Below, piece by piece: positions 1 through 9,200 of a stretch of 64,000 nt of DNA; the first letter of the stretch is position 1, and every line of letters begins with the position of its first letter. Source of the stretch: Nissolia schottii (taxonomy: Eukaryota > Streptophyta > Magnoliopsida > Fabales > Fabaceae); assembly GCA_003254905.1 (NCBI GenBank), contig QANU01077356.1, positions 1-64,000 on the forward strand, read 5' to 3'. A model generated the notes under the pieces. The model worked only from the letters and a program-made list of their open reading frames with translations. It made no database searches and was not told where the DNA came from. A program made the position numbers and the translations under genes.

Positions 1-129
1 TTAATCAATTTTTATAATTTCATAAATAAATTCAATATTTTTTTATCACTTAAAATGATGAGTGTTTTCAAATTTAGATACGAATTTGAGAATTTGCTTC
101 AAAGTGACGAGGCCTCTTTACATTTTTAT

Positions 130-395
130 GGCATTTGGTATAACTTGTATACAAAAATATGGGTTAGAACAAAAATTTACAAATGTATGAGTTTGAGCTT
201 AAAATCGTCACACCCTGTGACGATTTTAAACATTTAAAAAAATAAAAAAATCTGAAATCATTACAAGGGTGTGACGATTTTATACTTCTTTTAAAACAAA
301 TTTTTGGGATCTGAAATCATTATAAGGAATGATGATTTCAGACTCAAATTATACATTTATAAATATTTTTATTAGATCATAATACGAGAATAAAA
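130..395. repeat. Palindrome-module inverted-end element, copy 1
   Basis: Seen: three short palindromes lie at about 201-228, 251-281 and 310-342. The third is a clean TCTGAAATCAT...ATGATTTCAGA hairpin, and the first pairs AAAATCGTCAC with GTGACGATTTT. A-rich spacers separate them. The flanks (about 150-195 and 345-390) are imperfect inverted repeats of each other around ATTTACAAATGTATGA / TATACATTTATAAAT. Two more loci in this window share the layout (20195-20440 and 53935-54310). No coding capacity is seen. I infer a non-autonomous foldback or TIR element. The outer limits are approximate and I could not identify a target duplication. Confidence 0.5.
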
Positions 396-599
396 ATTTT
401 TTTGGCCATTTAAATGTAAATATTCTCAAAGGGCAATGGTTAAAGGAGAGCAAGACGACACCGTTTTGTGAATTGGAATTCATGCAAAAGACATACATAG
501 GTCAGAGGAGTCATGTCAATCTAATCGAATAGTAATGTGGAGAGTGAGAGAGAGAGAAAGAGAAAAAGATGGCTATATATAATTTTATATCATATAGTT

Positions 600-663
600 G
601 CTGCCCTCGCTTTGTGGGACACTCTCAGCGTCGCTTCCTTCCAGTTTCATCACTATTGCGTTT
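600..663 (+). other. Possible 5' UTR exon of the uL30 gene
   Basis: A pyrimidine-rich, less AT-rich stretch (CCCTCGCTTTGTGGGACACT, then CTCAGCGTCGCTTCC) ends at a good donor, TTT|GTAAGT near 663, in otherwise AT-rich DNA just below a TATATATAATTTT tract near 573. The first coding exon of the uL30 gene at 5282 begins after an acceptor and needs an upstream non-coding exon. This is a candidate for it, which would imply an intron of about 4.6 kb. This is inference only. The exon-like block at 2690-2862 is a rival candidate. Confidence 0.25.
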
Positions 664-773
664 GTAAGTTGTAACCCTATGCCCTACACGAATGATTGAA
701 AATTTGACATGTTGTGTTGTGCCTTTTTTTTTTAGTTTTTCACAAGTGAAATAATTAGTTTGTTCATGAAATA

Positions 774-830
774 TTAGTTGGAATTTTGATTTTATAATTT
801 GNAAATCTTAGTTGGAATTTTGATTTTATA
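774..830. repeat. Direct 23-bp duplication around a single N
   Basis: A 23-bp string starting TTAGTTGGAATTTTG occurs at 774-796 and again, identical, at 808-830. The ambiguous base N at 802 lies between the copies. An unmerged overlap of two contigs or a small local misassembly is as likely as a true tandem repeat. Confidence 0.6.
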
Positions 831-2038
831 TGATATTTAATTTTAGGGATAATTAATGTTAATTTTTTATTATATATATAAATTAGAATGTTAATATCTA
901 TAACTTAATATTTAGATGTTTTGAGTTCGAGCCATTAATATGTAATTGTATTAAAATTTGTAAAAAAGAATTTAATATTATCTAAAAGATCTTCCTTGGC
1001 TCAAATAAAATTGCTTTTAATAAAAGAATATTTGTGACCTCAACCATAACAAACAAGTGTTCAAAATACAACCTCACTTGAGGACAATGTTGACACTTTT
1101 AATCTTATTTGAGACATGCTGAAAAGTTTTATCTCGCACGCTTAAGAGAAAAGAGAAAAAAGTGATTTTATGTAAATGACAATTTTAATCTAATTTATTT
1201 CTCTATCATTTACATTCAATATAGATTACACACCCAGCGTGGCGTAATAGTAATTCACCTTATTCTTTAATTATGAGGTTAGAGTTTCGATTTTCACCCT
1301 CACCGCTGTTATGAGACCCTAAGTGCACCCAAATATTACTAAATTTTTTTATCATTTATTATTATTATGATTACATTTTCTTTCTCTTTACTTTTCACAC
1401 TTTTTTATTTTTCATTAGGTGTCATTTTTTGACAGCGACTAACCAATAGTGATTTTCTACCCTATATGCCTTTTTATTTTTTGGTCGTGGACACACCATA
1501 CTTTGTCTATTACTAAAATACATATAAATGGGCCTTTCTAATTTGGTGCTCACAACCTTTATATAAAGAAAAATATAAATTGGGCCCAAAATTCCAAGTA
1601 CCTCTTGATAACTGTTTTACCCTTATCAATCATCAAAAATTACAAATTTATCCCATTCCTTGAAAAGGGTTCATCTTCAAGAGTTGTTATGCGTCTAATA
1701 GCTCAATCTTCACTTCAATTCGTGATTGATCTCCTATTATCTATCTGCTTTAGGTGCCATCTGGATTTGTGTGTGAAGATGACGGGGTTTCGTTATTCCA
1801 GTAAATTTGGAATCTTTTTTCAATTGGGTGTTTGAAACTTGGAAGGAATCGTAGGGTACTCGTTTGGTTAGGAATCTTCAACTGATAGTATTAGAAATTC
1901 GTACAAAAAACAATTTAATTAGCTGAATAGTGCCTTATCTGGTCATGGCTTAATCTATAACCTAGTTTCGAATTAAGTTTTGAATTTTTTTTATTTTTTG
2001 TTTGCTCCTGTTGGGCACCCCAAATCCATGATTGTTGA

Positions 2039-2316
2039 TATTAGTCTTAGGAGCTTGCACCAATTTCACCCAAGTTTATAGAGTGAGATTTACGTGGGTC
2101 ATTTTTCTTTTCTGGTATGAAGCTCTTGCTAAAGTGTGTCTTATACTGCACCGTTTTGATTTATCTAGTTATGCATTAGTATCTTAGAGACTATGTTAAA
2201 AGAAATGCAATGGAAGAGTGTAGGTTATTCACGGGAAGAAAAAAAAATTGAATTGCTATAAGAACTTAGGCTTTGGTTTTGCACTTCGATTTGACAGTGT
2301 GATTGTTATTCAGCTT
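2039..2316. repeat. Duplicated segment A, copy 1
   Basis: Starts TATTAGTCTTAGGAGCTTGC and matches 4486-4760 with only a few substitutions and small indels. In the second copy it is followed after 67 bp by segment B (4828-5392). In this copy a 1.3 kb insertion (2331-3633) separates A from B. Confidence 0.85.
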
Positions 2317-2330
2317 GTTAAGAGTTTTAA

Positions 2331-3633
2331 GAGGTGTTCAAAACCCAGCCCGCCGGCCCGCCCGGCGCGAAGGGTTCGGGCCAAATCGGGCCCAATTTTT
2401 AAAAAAACTAAAAAAGAAAAGACTCGGTCTTAATACATATCGGGTCCGGGCCTTGCCTCGGGCCACCTGGCCCGGCCCGGCGGCCCAGATACTATATTAT
2501 TATATATTTTTTATTTTTTTTTCCTTCATAATTACAATTTATTTCACAGATTTTGCACTACTAATCTACCAATTTCCAATATTTTTTTCCATGTCTTTAA
2601 GCCCAATTTCATTTTTCTCAGCCCAGTTTTACTAAGCAGCCCAAATGCTTTCTTCGGTGGTAGACCTCATCTCACTTTTCTCAATTTTCATTTCTGAAAT
2701 TCAGAGTTCATCTTCAGAGAGAGACTCATAGTTCAGACCCTAAACCCTCCCCTCGCCGCGCCTCCCTCCCCGCGCCGCGCCTCGCCTCGTGTCGCCTCCC
2801 TCGCCTCGGCGCGCCTCGCCTCCCTCGCCTCGCCGCGCCTGGCCTCGCACTCGTCGTCCCTTGGTAAGAATGTTCTGAATGTTCTGAATCTTTTATTTCA
2901 TTTTTAGGATTTTGCATTGTGTGTATTGGTAAAATTAATGCAGTAAATTGTCCTTGGCTAAGTTGTAATTGGGGGGTCGGCAATGGTGGATCTAGTCTTC
3001 AACGTGTGGCACGCGTTTCTGTGATTCTGTTTTCTATTGTAGGTGTGATATTTCTATCCTTGGGATACTCTTGAAGAATTTGTTATTTGTGCTGTGTAGC
3101 CCCCTGATGAATGAATTTCATAATGCTGCTGTGATACCAAGTGTGTGGAACAGTCTGATAACATCGTTGGACCTAATCTGTTAATGGTTATTTAATGTCA
3201 TCATAGGAATTGGATTATGTTGTTGGTTGTAACGGAGTTATCAGATCATAGACTATTGATGTGTTGATGAATGATGACAGCAGGGTAGAACAGATCACCC
3301 TGGATTCTCATTTGCTGCAATATGATTTAATAACAGTTTGTTGCACAGGCCTTTTCACTTGTATGCAGAAAACAATGTGCCATCAAGTCTCCTTAGTATT
3401 CAGAACACAGTATTGCAAATTCATTGTCATGTAGCAAGCATGTGAATCCAAAATTCTAATTACCCATTATTAGTATATCTCTATATTTCATGGCCCGGTT
3501 TGGCCCGGGTTTTTACTCGGCCCGAATATGATCGGGCCTATTGGGTCTAGGGTCGGGTCCGGGTCCTAAAAATTGACCCGGTCAAAATATAGGGCCGGGT
3601 TCGGGTCTAGGCCAACCCGGCCCGGCCCGGCCC
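2331..3633. mobile_element. hAT-like non-autonomous element with captured exon-like DNA
   Basis: The left end GAGGTGTTCAAAACCC leads into GGCCC/CGGGCC-rich subterminal repeats (2340-2490). The right end (about 3490-3633) is again rich in GGCCCGG, TCGGGTC and ACCCGG. A full right terminus of the same family, ending TGAACACCCCT, is at 4474-4485, so the family ends form an inverted repeat close to AGGGGTGTTCA. The 15556-16198 copy has the same subterminal order. The interior is different: 2690-2862 looks like a transcribed 5' leader with CCTCGCCGCGCC-type repeats and a donor CTTG|GTAAGA, followed by about 600 bp of balanced composition. I see no transposase. Acquisition of host DNA (Pack-type) is inferred. 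The terminal bases at 3633 are missing or merged into segment B. Confidence 0.6.
2747..2850. repeat. GC-rich CCTCGCC/GCGCC minisatellite
   Basis: Degenerate tandem copies of units such as CCTCGCCGCGCCTCCC and CGCCTCCCTCGCCTCG form the most GC-rich 100 bp near this end of the window. They lie inside the exon-like insert of the hAT-like element. The open frame on the minus strand here (2726-2983) is an artefact of this composition. Confidence 0.7.
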
Positions 3634-4197
3634 ATGGCCCGGTTAATCATAGGATTATACTTCCGCTGATATTTTTTGAGGATAGTTAGTCGATCTAGAT
3701 CCTTGATTATTATCTAATGATTTTTCTGTTATTGTTTTTATGTTAAAAGATTGTAGGCTTTCTGAATTGCTGCTATTCTTTTCGTCAGTTTTTCGTTACC
3801 ATGTATATTGGTCACTGATTAACCATTCCTTTCAGTGAGTTCTGGTATAACCGTATAAGAGTTATATTTTACTCAGTTATATTTCTAAAATTTTGTTATA
3901 CTAGCATCAGGTAGTTTAAGAAAGATACAGTTCAATTGATGTATATTCGTTTAGTTCTTCTCCCTTCTCAACTTCGAGCCTTATTTGAATCTTATCTTTA
4001 TCTATTTTTTGCATGTAATTGTGAAATTTAGAAATCTAATTATAAAATAAAATAATTAATATTAACTTTATTTATTCTCAATGCAGTACGGACTTCAATT
4101 TGAAGTCATGAATGCATTCAAGGCATACAAGGCCTGTGTCCCAATTGCTTGGAGCCCCAATCTCTATATTACTCTGGTGAGGGGCATTCCTGGAACT
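3634..4197 (+). pseudogene. Partial duplicate of the uL30 first coding exon (segment B, copy 1)
   Basis: This segment matches 4828-5392 almost base for base. It includes the end of the intron, the acceptor (ATGCAG), and the first 30 codons of the uL30 reading frame (from ATG near 4108 to residues GIPGT). Similarity stops exactly at the single N at 4198, after which comes a CTG/TTTCTG-rich low-complexity tract rather than the rest of the exon. It therefore cannot encode a whole protein. It is either a truncated duplicate or an assembly error at the N. The intact copy follows 1.2 kb downstream. Confidence 0.7.
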
Positions 4198-4198
4198 N

Positions 4199-4300
4199 GT
4201 TACTGCTTCTGCTGTTTCTGCTTCTGTTTCCATTTCTGTTTTTGCTGTTTCTGTTTTTGTTTTTGCTGTTTTTGTTGTTTTTGTTTCTGCTGTTTCTGAT
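4199..4300. repeat. (TTTCTG/TTTTTG)n low-complexity tract
   Basis: Degenerate repeats of TGCTGTTTCTG and TTTTTGCTGTTTCTG fill about 100 bp directly after the N at 4198. Open frames across it give Cys/Phe or Leu/Phe repeats and are not credible proteins. Confidence 0.85.
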
Positions 4301-4328
4301 TTTTTTTTTTAAATTTATTTTGCCACGG

Positions 4329-4485
4329 ATGGTCCGGTTTGGCCCGGGTTTTTTACTCGGCCCTGGTATGATCGGGCCTATCGGGTCTAGGGTCAGGTCC
4401 GGGTCCTAAAAATTGACCTGGTCGAACTATAGGGCCGGGTTCGGGTCTAGGCCAACCCGGCCTAGCCCGGCCCATGAACACCCCT
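4329..4485. mobile_element. Right-end fragment of the hAT-like element
   Basis: The sequence from GGTCCGGTTTGGCCCGGG to TGAACACCCCT matches the right end at 3490-3633 and the right end of the 15556-16198 copy. Unlike the 3633 end it keeps the terminal AACACCCCT. It abuts segment A copy 2 with no intervening base, so it marks the boundary of the duplicated block. Confidence 0.7.
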
Positions 4486-5392
4486 TATTAGTCTTAGGAG
4501 CTTGCACCAATTTCACCCAAGTTTATAGTGAGATTTATGTGGGTCATTTTTCTTTTCTGGTATGAAGCTCTTGCTAAAGTGTGTCTTATACTGCACCGTT
4601 TTGATTTATCCAGTTATGCATTAGTATCTTAGAGACTATGTTAAAAGAAATGCAATGGAAGAGTGTAGGTTATACACGGGAAGGAAAAAAATTGAATTGC
4701 TATAAGAACTTAGGCTTTGGTTTTGCTCTTTGATTTGACAGTGTGATTGTTATTCAGCTTTGTAATGACCCTTCTTCTTTCTTGTGATATACTGATACGG
4801 TTTTTTCTTTCTTTTGAAGATATTGGGATGGCCCGGTTAATCATAGGATTATACTTCCTCTGACATATTTTGAGGATAGTTAGTCGATCTAGATCCTTGA
4901 TTATTATCTAATGATTTTTCTGTTATTGTTTTTATGTTAAAAGATTGTAGGCTTTCTGAATTGCTGCTATTCTTTTCGTCAGTTTTTCGTTACCATGTAT
5001 ATTGGTCACTGATTAACCATTCCTTTCAGTGAGTTCTGGTATAACCGTATAAGAGTTATATTTTACTCAGTTATATTCCTAAAATTTTGTTATACTAGCA
5101 TCAGGTAGTTTCAGGAAGATACAGTTCAATTGATGTATATTCGTTTAGTTCTTCTCCCTTCTCAACTTCAAGCCTTATTTGAATCTTATCTTTATCTATT
5201 TTTATGCATGTAATTGTGAAATTTAGAAATCTAATTATAAAATAAAATAATTAATATTAACTTTATTTATTCTCAATGCAGTACGGACTTCAATTTGAAG
5301 TCATGAATGCATTCAAGGCATACAAGGCCTGTGTCCCAATTGCTTGGAGCCCCAATCTCTATATTACTCTGGTGAGGGGCATTCCTGGAACT
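4486..5392. repeat. Duplicated segments A and B, copy 2
   Basis: Segment A (4486-4760), a 67-bp link absent from copy 1, and segment B (4828-5392) repeat 2039-2316 and 3634-4197. The few differences suggest either a recent duplication or two divergent haplotypes placed in series. This copy runs directly into the intact uL30 coding exon. Confidence 0.8.
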
Positions 5393-5732
5393 AGGAGGCT
5401 CCATAGGCGCACCTTGGAAGCGCTACGCCTGGGCAAATGCAATCGAACTGTCATGCGATGGAACACACCTACTGTCAGGGGAATGCTCCAACAGGTTTTA
5501 ATTCAAGCTCTACTACGCAAATCCATTTCACACTTGAAATTCCTTGTTTATCCGTATGCTATGCTAACATTGGTAAACTTTGTAATCCATATAGGTCAAG
5601 AGGTTAGTTGTTGTTGAGACAGAGGAGATGTACAAGGCTCGCAAACAGAAGGAGGAAGCCCACCGAGCTCTACGTCCTCCATTGATCATAAGTCACCAAC
5701 CTCCTGCTTCATCAGCTACTGGTTCTTTATAA
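5303..5732 (+). CDS. Mitochondrial-type large-subunit ribosomal protein uL30 (L30 family)
   Basis: Exons 5303-5494 and 5595-5732 give 109 aa. The protein starts MNAFKAYKACVPIAWSPNLY and ends PPLIISHQPPASSATGSL. It matches the short eukaryotic L30 family related to bacterial L30 and the mitoribosome: the N-terminal strand and loop (ITLVRGIPGTRRLHRRTLEA, 21-40) is followed by the basic helix and TPTVRGMLQQVKRLVVVETE. That family packs on 23S-type rRNA in the large subunit. The exon starts at 5282 after the acceptor ATGCAG. I prefer the ATG at 5303 to the one at 5276, which lies in the intron or spans the acceptor. The intron (5495-5594) is GT-AG and phase 0. No cleavable presequence is visible, which is common for small mitoribosomal proteins. 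A truncated duplicate lies upstream (3634-4197). Organelle assignment is from family knowledge. Confidence 0.88.
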
Positions 5733-6206
5733 TAGTCTTCTGTGTTTCTAGAGATATTATCTTCTTACTGCCAAAACTATCAATGTTGAAGTTAAAAGCT
5801 TTGTTTTGGTTACCAAATACCTCAATGGATCAATTATTATTTTGATGATCATGTTTTAGTTTAAATCTATAATTTTGTAGTCTTTTAATTGTTAACGCTA
5901 GTCAAATTTAGTCCATTGTGTAAGAAACCAGCTATCAAGGGGTTCCTTTATTATCTTCTGTTAAGGAAGCATTTGTTCCTTACATGCTTGTCTCTTTTGG
6001 AAACATAATTTACAAAGTAGCTGGAGTTTTGTGTATATCTTTTCAATACACAAAAGTACATAACAATTGATCTCGTTAAAAAGAATCTTCTGCAAAGAAT
6101 GTTATGCAAATCACCCTAATTAAACAAACGCGGTGCATGATATTTAGTTCTTGCACACCATATATAGGGCCAAATAAATTGACAAACTTTGTGAAGACTA
6201 TATATC
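5733..6206. other. Intergenic: two facing 3' ends
   Basis: This 474-bp spacer holds the 3' flank of the uL30 gene (+) and of the NPF gene (-). It is AT-rich and contains no gene. The open frame 6104-6328 reads through into the antisense of the NPF exon and is a shadow. Confidence 0.7.
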
Positions 6207-9200
6207 CTATGCTTCTTCCTTTCCGTCAACTCCAATTATCACATCATTTGCATTCACAAGCTCTTTCTCTGCACTGCCATTGGAGTTTATGTTGTTCTGA
6301 GCCTTGTACTGATGCCTCATCGCTATGACAAGAAAAAGTATAAAGTTCAGTACTCCCAACACTGCCAGTAGCCAATAGAAGTAATCTAACTTTCCCTTGT
6401 TGAGATTGCTCCTCAGCCATCTTTTCATGCTCACTTTGTCCACAATTGACACCAATAAGCTACTCACAAAGAACCCCATTGAGAGGGTAGTTAGGAAGAG
6501 TCCAGTGCTCATAGATTTCATCCTCTCTGGTGCCTCCCTGATGAAAAACTCAAGTTGTCCAACATAGGCAAATGCTTCCCCTGCACCAACTAGGAAAAAC
6601 TGAGGTACCAGCCAGAAAGCACTTATTGCAATGTTATTCTTAACTGCATTGTCCCTTCTTTCTTTCTCCACGAGTGCTGAAACCACCATGGCAACGATGG
6701 AGAAAACGAGTCCGATTCCGACCCTCCGAAGACTCGTGAGCCCTTGAGGGTTGTGTGTGAGATTCCGGGCCAAGGGCACGATGAGTTTCTCATTGAGGGA
6801 AGTAAAAAGGAGAATGGTGATGAAGAGAAAAGCTGATAGAGATCCTGCTGGAATAACTAGAGAACCAACTTTTCTGTTCATGAATGTAGCTTGCTCTATA
6901 GTGAAGGTGTTCATTTGAGAATAGATTGTCCAAAATAGGATACATGTGGACCAAATGGGAAGGAGCTTGATTACCATCTTAACCTCCTCAACCTGTGTCA
7001 CTGTGGAAACTATCCATGAACTGTCCTTGCTTCCATCTTTTGAGCAATTCTCATCTATGATAGCAGCTTTGTCAAGGAACCTATCAGATAAATGCCATGC
7101 AGTGAAAATAACTGTTAGCTTAAGTGAAATCCATGCAGATAAATGGCTGGATTTGAATGGAAGATAGATTATCTGCTAATCTCTCAGAATATAAATATCA
7201 TCTTACAAACTATATATAGTTCCTAGAGTATTTCCATTCATGGCTATGGACATTTTTTTTTAATTCAAAATTTTTGTTTGAAATGGAGGAGTGGTTTGGG
7301 AGTATTGTGTGATAGAAAAATGTCACTCAAGTTTAAGAAATTTTTTTACCGCACAATTGTAAGACCAACAATGTTATATGATACTGAGTATTGGACAGTA
7401 AAAAGCTAACAAGAGAATAAACTCAATGTTGCGGAAATAAGGATGTTGCATTGAATGAGTGGACACACTAAACAAGATAGGATTAAGAATGATTGCATTA
7501 GGGAGAATGTCGGAGTAACACCTATAGTAGAAAAGATGGTAGGATCTCGTCTTAAGTGATTTGAAACATGTGAGGAGAAAATCAATAGAGGCCCCAGTAA
7601 GGAGAGTAGATCAAATGACGGGTAATTCATTAGTTAGAAGTTGGGGGAGACCTAGAAATATTATAAAAAAACTATTAGAAAAGATTTCGAGGTTAATGAT
7701 CCACATGAAAACATGATCCTTAATAGAACACTATGACGTTAGTTTGATCTATATAACCGCCCCCACCTAATGTAATAAGGCTCAGGTGTTGTTGAAATCA
7801 TATTATGCAAAATTTGATTTCAGGTTGCTGTGAGATAATTCTATTACACGAAGACAAGGTAATTTACAATTTTTTGCAATTTGTTCGATGGAAGTTCCAT
7901 TAACAATGGTAAATACAATTTTTGAAGACTTAAAGAACATATATTGTCAAAAAGATATTCTTCGAACAGTAATCACGAGACTGTGCTTGCTTGATAGCGT
8001 TCAGCATCAGGAAATGCTTAGATTCGCACATAATAATGATTACTTTTAGAAATAGAGAGTAACAGATATAATATCTTAGATATATTCTTTAATATAAATC
8101 TTAAGAGATCATCTAAGTTGCTTTTTAATATTCTAAGATATAATGAGATATTATATGATACTTTATGGTGTAATAGAGATATTATTAGATAACTTCTTTA
8201 TTCTTAATAACAATTACCCTGCAATTTATTGAGCATTCTGGCAAAAGCATGTCAGAAATATAGCACTATCTGGATAACTACTAACAAAAATCTCTTTGGT
8301 GATCCATTTGAACTTCTCTAAGTTTGTCCATATAGTTTCTGAAATATTTAAATCGTTAGTTAACACCGGTGCAGAATGAATCTGGTTTGACAATGATTAT
8401 TCAGATTTGAGTTCGAAAGCAAGTCTTATAAGCAGGTCTGAAAAGTAGCGGGTATTTGTAGGTGTGCAAATTTGGTTGTCCGAGTGTGTTGTTTTCAAAT
8501 TCTTGGTTTCATCTTATTATTATCTTTTATTAACTGTTGGTCAATCATGCTAAACTTGTCCTCTTCTACAACATCATAAAACGACAACGAAAACATTTTT
8601 AATTCAAAAGAACACAACCACAAAACAACACCTTTAGTCATCCCGTGAGAGTGTGTAATCAGAACCACAGAAAAGTACCAGAAACAAACCTTGGTAAGTG
8701 GTGTGCAATAATTGAAGAATATAACCATACTTAATAATAATAATAAAATAATAACTCTGTGACGTCTTCTATGGTACTCGAGAAAACTTCAAAGGGTTTA
8801 CTACTCATACATGCGACAATCAATTAGATTACGACACATAACTCGAGTAATCTTTCAGGTTCGTTTCTAGAATTGTTAATATCAATTAAATTTTTTAAAA
8901 TTATAAAAATAATCATATTAATTTTTAAAATTGTTAAAAATTAATTAAATTAATCTTTTCACGTTTGTGAAACCAATCCATCCTAAGAATGGACTAATTT
9001 TTGCCAATCTCATAAACAAATATAACTATTTCTATAACTCTAGACAAAGCCAACAATATTAGGGACCAAAAATTGAAAGGCTCACCTCATAACTCAAACA
9101 GAGTTTGTTAGTATAAAGTAAGAGTCATGTTACACGTACACAAAAAAATATACACCATACATACACCATATACTTATATACATAAAGTTTGTGTTTTAAT

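Larger units (their letters stand above)
664..2330. other. AT-rich non-coding stretch, no gene recognised
   Basis: Apart from the N-flanked duplication I see no gene here. Short open frames (for example 1605-1835) lack recognisable domains. 2039-2316 is the first copy of a segment repeated at 4486-4760. If the exon at 600-663 is real, this stretch is the start of a long 5' UTR intron of the uL30 gene. Confidence 0.5.

Noticed and set aside
2726-2983. Arg/Ala-rich 85-codon frame
   Set aside because: Product of the CCTCGCC/GCGCC minisatellite read on the other strand.
4081-4409. Cys/Phe- and Leu/Phe-repeat proteins
   Set aside because: Translation of the CTG/TTTTTG low-complexity tract across an N; not a gene.
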